NCBI RefSeq assembly: GCF_018881545.1 | Contig: NZ_JACVQD010000001.1 | Coordinates: forward strand, 338,039 to 402,038 | Direction: 5' to 3' | Origin: Polynucleobacter alcilacus | GTDB lineage: Bacteria > Pseudomonadota > Gammaproteobacteria > Burkholderiales > Burkholderiaceae | Length of the DNA stretch: 64,000 nucleotides | Part shown: piece after piece, positions 57,469-64,000 of the stretch | How the letters are laid out: each line of letters begins with the position of its first letter | Numbering within the stretch: the first letter of the stretch is position 1 | The notes under the pieces: model-generated | What the model was told of the DNA's origin: nothing | The model's database searches: none | Seen by the model: the letters and a program-made list of their open reading frames with translations, nothing else | Program-made: the position numbers and the translations under genes

Positions 57469-58075
57469 CAACAAGGCCTAATAAGGCAGACATGCCTGCA
57501 TGTCGTGCACCTTCATTGAGCTCTTTTTCATAGCAACACAAGTCTAGGATTTCAAACTCTTTTATCAGGTCTCGAATCATTTCCTCGGTGTAGAGATGCT
57601 CAATCAAAGATGGGCCACCAGTTTTGTATTCCAACTGTTTTGGTGTATAGCCTTGCAGAATGAACATTCCACCTGGCTTAAGTGCTTCATAGGTTTTCTG
57701 AAAAATACGTTCACGCATCTGCGGATCTGCAAACTGAATAAAGATCGCAATCACTGCATCGTATGTATTTGCTTGCCAGTCGAAGCTATCTGTGTCTGAG
57801 AAAGCATATTCAACTTCTACCTGATTCTCTTTGGCAAATTGCTTCGCTTTACTGAGAGCAATATCCGATGCGTCAAAGCCAATCACTTGTATGCCCTGCT
57901 TAGCCAGCCAAACGCCGTTACGCCCTTCACCATCAGCGATGCAAAGTACTTTATCTTTCGGCTTTAAGTATTTTTGGGTTTGCTCAACGAGATACTCATT
58001 GGGCTCTTTGCCGAATATGAATTCCGCCTTATCGAAGCGTTCATTCCAGAACTGGGTAGCATCAGAGAACCCCAT
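57458..58075 (-). CDS. TehB-like SAM-dependent methyltransferase
   Basis: About 205 residues. The N-terminus QFWNERFDKAEFIFGKEPNEYL and motif I LCIADGEGRNGVWLAKQG are typical of the small thiopurine/tellurite-resistance-like (TehB) methyltransferase group. Substrate unknown. An upstream GTG at 58126 is in frame but would overlap metZ by 29 bases; the ATG at 58075 matches family N-termini. Neither start has a strong ribosome-binding site. Confidence 0.78.
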   Translation of the reverse strand: MGFSDATQFWNERFDKAEFIFGKEPNEYLVEQTQKYLKPKDKVLCIADGEGRNGVWLAKQGIQVIGFDASDIALSKAKQFAKENQVEVEYAFSDTDSFDWQANTYDAVIAIFIQFADPQMRERIFQKTYEALKPGGMFILQGYTPKQLEYKTGGPSLIEHLYTEEMIRDLIKEFEILDLCCYEKELNEGARHAGMSALLGLVARK

Positions 58076-58097
58076 AGGTTTGTCTTGATGTACTTGC

Positions 58098-59306
58098 TTA
58101 TTTTTTGAATCCACCAACGAGATCACTCTTTAGATCGTTGATGTTCTCAAGGCCAACTGCGATACGTACTAAGCCATCAGTGATGCCCGCAGCCTTTCTA
58201 ACTTCTGGAGAAACACGGCAGTGAGTCGTTGTCGCTGGGTGAGTGATAGTCGTGCGGGTATCGCCCAAGTTTGCCGTGATTGAGCAAAGCTTGGTTTGAT
58301 TAATCACTTTGAAGGCAGCTTTCTTGCCACCTTTAAGTGTGAATGACACAATTGCGCCGCCTGCTTTTTGCTGGCGTTTTGCCAAAGCATGTTGCGGATG
58401 GGATGTGAGGCCGGGATGGTAGACACGCTCAACACCAGGCTGCTTCTCAAGCCACTGCGCTAAGGCGAGCGCATTTTGACTCTGTTGCTTCATGCGCAAC
58501 TCAAGAGTCTCTAGGCCTTTCAGAAATACCCAGGCATTAAACGCAGACAATGTTGGACCAGCAGTACGAACATAAGGAAATACTTTGCCCATAATGAAGT
58601 CATTACTACCCACAATCGCACCACCGACCATTCTGCCCTGCCCATCTAAATACTTGGTCGCCGAATGAATGATTACATCAGCACCCAGAGCCAACGGCTT
58701 CTGGAGTGCTGGGGTGCAAAAGCAGTTATCTACTGCAAATAAGGCTTTGGCTTTCTTAGCAATCTTGGAGATGGCTCTGATATCCGCAATTTCAGTTAAG
58801 GGGTTCGATGGCGTCTCTAAATAAAAGAGTTTGGTGTTTGCTTGGACAGCAGACTGCCATGACTTGGTATCCGCCAAGTCAACGTAAGTTGTAGTAATTC
58901 CAAAACGACCCAAGATATTGGTGAATAACTGAATCGTTGCACCAAATACTGAGCGTGAGCACACCACGTGATCACCAGCTTGTAAATGAGCCATCGCCAT
59001 TGTCAAGATAGCTGACATACCAGAGGCAGTTGCGATACAGGCTTCACCACCTTCTAGGGCAGCCAAGCGATCTTGAAACATACTGACAGTGGGATTAGTA
59101 AAACGGGAATAGATAAAGCCTTGGTCAGCATGAGCAAATCCATCGGCTGCTAATTCAGCGCTATCAAAGCAGAAGCTCGAAGTCAGAAACATCGCCTCTG
59201 AATGTTCTTGGTATTCAGCGGTGCGACGTGTACCGGCACGGACCGCCAAGGTCTCTAATGCCAACTTAGAAAAGTCCGGTTTTTTACGGGTAGTTTTACT
59301 TGTCAT
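58098..59306 (-). CDS. metZ: O-succinylhomoserine sulfhydrylase
   Basis: PLP enzyme that makes homocysteine directly from O-succinylhomoserine and sulfide in methionine synthesis. 402 residues. The PLP lysine is Lys218 in HSATKYLDGQGR, with YSRFTNPTV (phosphate and substrate binding), ATASGMSAI and DNCFCTP as further motifs. Located after purF, the usual Burkholderiales order. Direct sulfhydrylation uses sulfide. Confidence 0.92.
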   Translation of the reverse strand: MTSKTTRKKPDFSKLALETLAVRAGTRRTAEYQEHSEAMFLTSSFCFDSAELAADGFAHADQGFIYSRFTNPTVSMFQDRLAALEGGEACIATASGMSAILTMAMAHLQAGDHVVCSRSVFGATIQLFTNILGRFGITTTYVDLADTKSWQSAVQANTKLFYLETPSNPLTEIADIRAISKIAKKAKALFAVDNCFCTPALQKPLALGADVIIHSATKYLDGQGRMVGGAIVGSNDFIMGKVFPYVRTAGPTLSAFNAWVFLKGLETLELRMKQQSQNALALAQWLEKQPGVERVYHPGLTSHPQHALAKRQQKAGGAIVSFTLKGGKKAAFKVINQTKLCSITANLGDTRTTITHPATTTHCRVSPEVRKAAGITDGLVRIAVGLENINDLKSDLVGGFKK

Positions 59307-59366
59307 ACTGCTATTTTGACACCGAATTGGGGAATTGCCTCGCTAGAGACAAATCCCTGTCGCTTT

Positions 59367-60905
59367 TTAGTCTTCGGTAGCCAAATGCAGATGGAGCTGG
59401 GAACGCGCAAAGTCGCTAGAATCCCGCTGACGATCCGCTTGTGCCTCAGAAGTATTTCTAGCGGCTTCTAGGGCATCAAGATAGGATTCTGTGATATCGC
59501 CAGTGATGTAATTACCATCAAAGCAGGAAGCTTCAAATTGATGGATATCGGGATTGATATCGCGAACTGCCTGCTTCATATCTTCGACGCTCTGGTAGAT
59601 TAATTGATCAGCACCAATCATCTTGTTGATCTCTTCATCGGTACGGCCATAAGCAACCAGCTCGCTACGAGTAGGCATATCGATACCATACACGTTCGGG
59701 AAACGCACTGGTGGTGCCGCCGAGGCAAAGATCACTTTCTTCGCACCAGACTCTCGAGCCATTTGGACGATCTCAAATGAGGTAGTACCCCGCACGATAG
59801 AGTCATCCACGATTAGCACCGTCTTATCTTTGAACTCAATACGCATCGCATTCAGTTTTTGACGGACTGACTTTTTGCGTACCGCTTGTCCAGGCATGAT
59901 GAAGGTGCGACCGATATACCGGTTCTTAAAGAAGCCTTCGCGATAATCAATACCTAACTTTTTAGCTACTTGCATGGCTGCTGGACGACTCGAATCCGGA
60001 ATCGGCATAACCACATCAATCTCATCTACATTAGTCTCCTTACGAATCTTTTCTGCAAGGTAGTCGCCCATGCGCATGCGCACGTTGTAAACAGTGACCC
60101 CATCAATGGTGGAATCTGGCCGGGCCATGTATACGTATTCAAAGATGCAAGGTGCCAGAATGGCATTGGGGACGCACTGTCGTGAGTAGAAATTGCCATC
60201 CAAATCAATATAAATTGCTTCGCCTGGATTGACATCACGGACAAAGGTGAAACCTAAGCCCTCAAGGGCTACTGACTCAGATGTCACTATCCATTCAGGA
60301 CCTTCGGGGGTATCAATCCGCCCGATACAAAGAGGACGGATACCAAATGGGTCGCGAAACGCTAGCAAACCATAACCAGCAATCAGAGAAACAACAGCAT
60401 AAGAACCTTTAACCCGACTCGTCACTCCCGTAACCGCATTAAACATAGCGCTCTCATCTAATGCCGCACTATTGGTTTCTTTTTGAAGTTCATCAGCCAA
60501 TACGTTTAATAACACTTCCGTATCAGAGCTGGTATTAATATGACGGCGGTCACGATAAGCCATCTCCACACGCAAGCTGGATGCGTTTGTCAGATTGCCG
60601 TTATGTGCCAAAACAATGCCGTAAGGAGCGCTGACATAAAAAGGCTGAGCCTCTTCTTCGCTGCTTGCAGATCCAGCTGTAGGATAGCGAACCTGACCAA
60701 TACCAGCATTGCCGACCAAACTACGCATATTGCGAGTTCTAAAGACGTCACGCACCAAGCCATTCGCTTTATGCATAGCGAAGGAATTGCCATTCATGGT
60801 TGCCATACCGGCTGCATCCTGTCCGCGATGTTGCAAAAGCAACAAGGCATCATAGAGAAGTTGATTTACTGGTGAGTGAGAAACAGTTCCGACGACGCCG
60901 CACAT
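59367..60905 (-). CDS. purF: Amidophosphoribosyltransferase
   Basis: First step of purine synthesis: PRPP plus glutamine to phosphoribosylamine. 512 residues. The N-terminal nucleophile is Cys2 (MCGVVGTV), with no propeptide. The glutaminase domain (LLLQHRGQDAAGMAT) is followed by a phosphoribosyltransferase with PRPP motif VLIVDDSIVRGTT. It lies 4 bases from cvpA, the E. coli-like order. Confidence 0.96.
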   Translation of the reverse strand: MCGVVGTVSHSPVNQLLYDALLLLQHRGQDAAGMATMNGNSFAMHKANGLVRDVFRTRNMRSLVGNAGIGQVRYPTAGSASSEEEAQPFYVSAPYGIVLAHNGNLTNASSLRVEMAYRDRRHINTSSDTEVLLNVLADELQKETNSAALDESAMFNAVTGVTSRVKGSYAVVSLIAGYGLLAFRDPFGIRPLCIGRIDTPEGPEWIVTSESVALEGLGFTFVRDVNPGEAIYIDLDGNFYSRQCVPNAILAPCIFEYVYMARPDSTIDGVTVYNVRMRMGDYLAEKIRKETNVDEIDVVMPIPDSSRPAAMQVAKKLGIDYREGFFKNRYIGRTFIMPGQAVRKKSVRQKLNAMRIEFKDKTVLIVDDSIVRGTTSFEIVQMARESGAKKVIFASAAPPVRFPNVYGIDMPTRSELVAYGRTDEEINKMIGADQLIYQSVEDMKQAVRDINPDIHQFEASCFDGNYITGDITESYLDALEAARNTSEAQADRQRDSSDFARSQLHLHLATED

Positions 60906-60909
60906 ATCT

Positions 60910-61476
60910 CTAGATTCCTATTGTTAATTTAGGAGTAATGGTAGGCGTAACTTTGGGCATTGCTTCACCCAATTGCTTCGCCCAGTCGGCTGGCAGCCAA
61001 CCTTTAATTAAACCGGTTGCCATATCGATTGCTGGTCTGGTAATGGCATTTTTCCAGGCCATACTTTGTGGGATGGGTGTGAGTGCAGCCAGTGTTGCCA
61101 GGATCACTACGACTAGCCCACCGCGTGCTAGACCAAAAACTAAGCCTAAAAATCGATCCGTCATGCTGAGTCCAGCAGACAAAAGGATTTTTTGTACTAC
61201 TCCACCAAACAAACCGCAGATAATCAAAGTCAAAACAAAAAGAATGGTAAAGCTGATGCCTAGGCTGAGGAGTTCATCTAGATGAAATGTAGAAAGCCAT
61301 TCAGTAGAGAGGTAGTTGCTGTAGTGGTAAGAAATCCATGCAGCAACAAACCAAGAAGCTAAGGCAAGCACCTCTTTAAATAAGCCCCGAGAAATACCTA
61401 CCAGCGCAGACACCAACAACACGACTAGAGTGAAATAATCCACCGATGTTAACTTGAGGGTGGATAAGTATTCCAT
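60910..61476 (-). CDS. cvpA: CvpA family membrane protein
   Basis: 188 residues with four hydrophobic helices. VDYFTLVVLLVSALVGISRGLFKEVLALASW is the family N-terminus, and DRFLGLVFGLARGGLVVV follows. In E. coli CvpA is needed for colicin V production and for envelope stress tolerance; the biochemical role is unknown. It overlaps the SPOR gene by one base. Confidence 0.9.
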   Translation of the reverse strand: MEYLSTLKLTSVDYFTLVVLLVSALVGISRGLFKEVLALASWFVAAWISYHYSNYLSTEWLSTFHLDELLSLGISFTILFVLTLIICGLFGGVVQKILLSAGLSMTDRFLGLVFGLARGGLVVVILATLAALTPIPQSMAWKNAITRPAIDMATGLIKGWLPADWAKQLGEAMPKVTPTITPKLTIGI

Positions 61477-62303
61477 TACTGCTTACCTATCTCGACGACT
61501 CTTGGGGATAAGCCCATCGCCTTGATTTTCTTTTCTGCGGTATCGGCAGCATCTTTATCTGCAAATGGGCCGGCCCGCAAAAGATAGAGTTTGGTGCCGT
61601 CAGTACCGGTCTTACTTGAAACAGAGTTCGGAATCTTTTGATCCTTGAGTTTTGTAATCCAACCTTTAGCACGCTCTTCAGAGGCAAACGCACCGATCTG
61701 AATAATATATTTACCAGAGCCATTTGTAGCGCCATTGCTACTATCGTTATCCGCATTACTGCTAGTAGCTTTGGCGGAGTTATCTGCTTTGGGTTTTGCA
61801 TTAGTGGCGGCAACCACTTCTTCACCAGCTGCCAAGCCCAAGCCAGGCGCTTTATTTACTGCGGGTGCAGGCTTCGTTTCTGGCTTAAGTTCGGATTTTG
61901 CTTCTGCCTTTGGCTCTGGAACAATGACTGGCTTTGCTACTTCTTTTGGAGTCTCTGCAGTGATTCCGGTTTTTGCTTTATCTTCAGGCTTCGCATCTGA
62001 GCCAGGGATGGGTAAGCTGCTAACAATATTGACTGCGATATCGTTGGGAGCAGATTTTGGTTTGTTATCCAAAATTCTGGGGAGTCCTACAACAGCAATG
62101 AGAACCAAGACTGCAGCACCAATTAAGCGATGGCGTGCTCTTTGTTGTTCTGGATCTTCTGTGAGGGCCAGCTCTTCTGCTTCAACTGAACGCTGAAAAC
62201 TGCGTGGGCTTGGCTTTTTAGTGGGACGTCTTGCCCCTACTGAACCTAGTCTAAGGTCATCAGCCGTTGTTTTTCGCTTAAAAAAGCTCGGTAAACGAAT
62301 CAT
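61476..62303 (-). CDS. SPOR-domain cell-division protein (DedD-like)
   Basis: 275 residues: a basic cytoplasmic N-terminus, one transmembrane helix (IGAAVLVLIAVVGLPRIL), a long Lys/Ala/Pro/Glu-rich periplasmic linker, and a C-terminal SPOR domain (KYIIQIGAFASEERAKGWITKL). SPOR domains bind denuded septal peptidoglycan. The folC-dedD-cvpA-purF order is that of E. coli dedD. Confidence 0.9.
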   Translation of the reverse strand: MIRLPSFFKRKTTADDLRLGSVGARRPTKKPSPRSFQRSVEAEELALTEDPEQQRARHRLIGAAVLVLIAVVGLPRILDNKPKSAPNDIAVNIVSSLPIPGSDAKPEDKAKTGITAETPKEVAKPVIVPEPKAEAKSELKPETKPAPAVNKAPGLGLAAGEEVVAATNAKPKADNSAKATSSNADNDSSNGATNGSGKYIIQIGAFASEERAKGWITKLKDQKIPNSVSSKTGTDGTKLYLLRAGPFADKDAADTAEKKIKAMGLSPRVVEIGKQ

Positions 62304-62306
62304 GGA

Positions 62307-63632
62307 TCAATGGGCCTGGTTGTTTCGGTAACTCATTACGCCTGCAACGGTATAGAAAGATCCGAAGGTCACAATTCTATCACCCTCACCCGCTTTAGAC
62401 AGCGCTTTTTGATACGATGCAGCAGGGTCTGGGAAGCATTCAATGCCCCCTTCTGCACCATTATTTGGCTTTACGCCTAATGTCTCGAGCTTCTGGGCCA
62501 AGACTTGAGCGCTAGCAGCCCGAGGGGTTGGCAGATCTGTGCAAAACCAAAAATCCACAATACCTAGCAAGGGCTTCATTACACCGTCAAGGTCCTTATC
62601 TGCCATAGCACCGAAAACGGCGTAGGTATAAGGGTGATACCCCATCTTATCCAGGCCCTGCGCTAAGGTAGCGGCCGCATGGGGATTATGGGCAACATCT
62701 AAGACTACTGTAGGTTGTCCAGGTAGCACCTGAAAGCGGCCAGGTAGGTCAACTAAAGCAAAGCCATTTCGAATATCCTGTGCACTAACGGGCAAGCGCT
62801 GATGCAAGGCCATCAAGGCAGCAATCACTGCCGAGGCATTCAGAATTTGGTTTGCCCCTCTGAGAGCAGGATAACCAAGTCCACTAAAACGTTTTTTACG
62901 CCCTGCCCAACCCCATTGTTGTTTATCACCTTGGAAGTTGTAATCACGGCCCTGCAACCAAAGATCACAGCCTAATTTTTCGGCATAGTCGACTAATGAT
63001 TGCGGTGGAATGGGATCTCCACAGACGGCAATTTGTCCTGGACGGAAAATGCCTGCTTTTTCAAGACCAATTGCTTCGCGGGTATTGCCCAAATAGTCTG
63101 CATGATCAATATCAATACTTGTCACAATGGCACAGTCCGCATCCACGATATTGACTGCATCCAAACGACCACCCATACCAACCTCCAATACAAGCACATC
63201 TAAATTGGATTTAGCAAATAAATGCATGATGGCTAAGGTAGTGAATTCAAAATAAGTTAGCGTTGGTGCATCCACCAAACTCACCCGCGCTTTTTCAACA
63301 GCAGCAAAGTGCTCCAGTAAAAGAGAGTCATTGACCTCTTCACCATTCAAGCGTGCACGCTCATTAAATTTCAGTAAGTGCGGCGAAGTATGACAGCCAA
63401 CCCGATAAGCAGACGCCAACAAAATACTCTCAAGATAAGCGCAGGTAGAGCCTTTGCCGTTCGTACCGGCTACAGTAATGACAGGGCAGTCAAAATGCAG
63501 ATCCAAAGCTGCTTTCACTCGATTGATGCGCTCTAGACCCATGTCAATACCAACAGGGTGAGCAGTTTCGAGGTGGCTAAGCCATGCCTCTAGGCTAGAA
63601 AACAGAATGGGGGCTTGGTGTGCTGTACTCAA
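62307..63632 (-). CDS. folC: Folylpolyglutamate/dihydrofolate synthase
   Basis: Adds glutamate to dihydropteroate and folates. P-loop GTNGKGSTCAYLE, then DVLVLEVGMGGRLDAVN and VTSIDIDHADYLG, as in FolC. About 441 residues from the TTG at 63632, which lies just past the accD stop and gives STAHQAPILFSSLEAWLSHLE. A TTG at 63659 is also in frame. The first ATG would delete 40 conserved residues. No strong ribosome-binding site is seen. Confidence 0.92.
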   Translation of the reverse strand: MSTAHQAPILFSSLEAWLSHLETAHPVGIDMGLERINRVKAALDLHFDCPVITVAGTNGKGSTCAYLESILLASAYRVGCHTSPHLLKFNERARLNGEEVNDSLLLEHFAAVEKARVSLVDAPTLTYFEFTTLAIMHLFAKSNLDVLVLEVGMGGRLDAVNIVDADCAIVTSIDIDHADYLGNTREAIGLEKAGIFRPGQIAVCGDPIPPQSLVDYAEKLGCDLWLQGRDYNFQGDKQQWGWAGRKKRFSGLGYPALRGANQILNASAVIAALMALHQRLPVSAQDIRNGFALVDLPGRFQVLPGQPTVVLDVAHNPHAAATLAQGLDKMGYHPYTYAVFGAMADKDLDGVMKPLLGIVDFWFCTDLPTPRAASAQVLAQKLETLGVKPNNGAEGGIECFPDPAASYQKALSKAGEGDRIVTFGSFYTVAGVMSYRNNQAH

Positions 63633-63636
63633 GCGC

Positions 63637-64000
63637 TTAAACGACCGCGCTACCCGCAATCGCAGGCTCTGGAAGTTTTTGCAAGAGCGCTAATAGCCGC
63701 GCAATCTCACTCCGCATTTGACGACGGTCAACAATCATATCGATTCCGCCTTTTTGCATCAAGAACTCCGAACGTTGGAATCCTTCCGGCAATTTTTCAC
63801 GAACCGTCTGCTCAATCACGCGTGGACCAGCAAAACCAATCAAGGCTTTTGGCTCAGCCATCACAACATCACCCATAAAAGCGAAGCTGGCGGAGATGCC
63901 ACCCATAGTAGGATCCGTCAACACACTGATGTATGGCAAACCTTTTTTAGACAATAAGGTCAACATGGAATTCGTCTTAGCCATCTGAAAGAGAGATAAC
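63637..64000 (-). CDS. accD: Acetyl-CoA carboxylase carboxyltransferase beta subunit, 5' part beyond window
   Basis: C-terminal 120 residues or so of Acc[41 protein letters not shown], then [28 protein letters not shown]. The frame continues upstream through LSLFQ to the window edge, so the gene is cut and its zinc-finger start lies outside. Makes malonyl-CoA with AccA. Immediately ahead of folC as in most beta- and gammaproteobacteria. Confidence 0.95.
   Translation of the reverse strand, partial: LSLFQMAKTNSMLTLLSKKGLPYISVLTDPTMGGISASFAFMGDVVMAEPKALIGFAGPRVIEQTVREKLPEGFQRSEFLMQKGGIDMIVDRRQMRSEIARLLALLQKLPEPAIAGSAVV

Noticed and set aside
61735-62196. 153-residue plus-strand frame opposite the SPOR gene
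   Set aside because: Antisense to the low-complexity linker of the SPOR protein; Ser/Ala-rich with no family features.

Overview
The window looks like a chromosome segment of a small-genome, low-to-mid GC betaproteobacterium of the Burkholderiaceae, most like Polynucleobacter. This is an inference from gene order and protein character: the runs accD-folC-SPOR-cvpA-purF-metZ and thrS-infC-rpmI-rplT-pheS-pheT-ihfA-merR-tRNA-Pro are typical of Burkholderiales. Gene packing is very tight, with many 1-4 base overlaps. No gene-free stretch exceeds 300 bases; the longest is about 300 bases, between sucA and a divergent regulator.

Layout. (a) 1-1.4 kb: the end of a ribosomal-protein hydroxylase gene (roxA/ycfD) and a tiny Ala/Pro-rich lipoprotein, closed by a bidirectional terminator. 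(b) 1.4-12.8 kb, minus strand: one long tight run sucA-sucB-lpd-zapE-PHP phosphatase-trpS-methyltransferase-dapA-bamC. (c) 13.1-14.2 kb: an unusual helix-turn-helix/pseudo-receiver regulator facing an H-NS-like gene. (d) 14.3-22.6 kb, minus strand: thioesterase, tRNA-Pro, merR-like gene, ihfA, pheT, pheS, rplT, rpmI, infC (which appears to use an AUC start), thrS and tRNA-Val. (e) 22.7-29.3 kb, minus strand: MFS transporter, relA, a rare fusion of a cation-efflux transporter with an alpha/beta hydrolase, and a 3-oxoacid CoA-transferase pair. (f) 29.5-33 kb, plus strand: ETF-ubiquinone oxidoreductase, gloA, an N-acyltransferase and a DUF1289 protein. (g) 33-39 kb: an accessory block with a membrane methyltransferase-like protein, a TpsB transporter and a divergent TpsA exoprotein carrying a long Ser/Thr/Gly repeat stalk. 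Hairpins and degenerate repeats lie at its borders. (h) 39-44.6 kb: ybiT, a queuosine-precursor transporter, gcdH, mnmH, a thioesterase and a DUF442 protein. (i) 44.6-57.5 kb: a complete sulfur-oxidation locus (soxR-like, soxCDYZAXB, DsrE protein, metallo-beta-lactamase, cytochrome c, three YeeE/YedE sulfur transporters) with molybdate transporter genes modBC divergent from it. (j) 57.5-64 kb, minus strand: methyltransferase, metZ, purF, cvpA, SPOR protein, folC and the end of accD.

How the parts fit. Most of the window is housekeeping: the 2-oxoglutarate dehydrogenase complex, translation factors and aminoacyl-tRNA synthetases, stringent response, lysine, methionine and purine synthesis, and folate. 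The sox locus suggests supplementary energy from thiosulfate oxidation. ModBC would supply molybdenum for the SoxC sulfur dehydrogenase, and the YeeE, DUF442 and DsrE proteins would move or process sulfane sulfur. The most unusual parts are the divergent two-partner secretion block, the CDF-hydrolase fusion, and the operator-like DNA around sucA and soxR.
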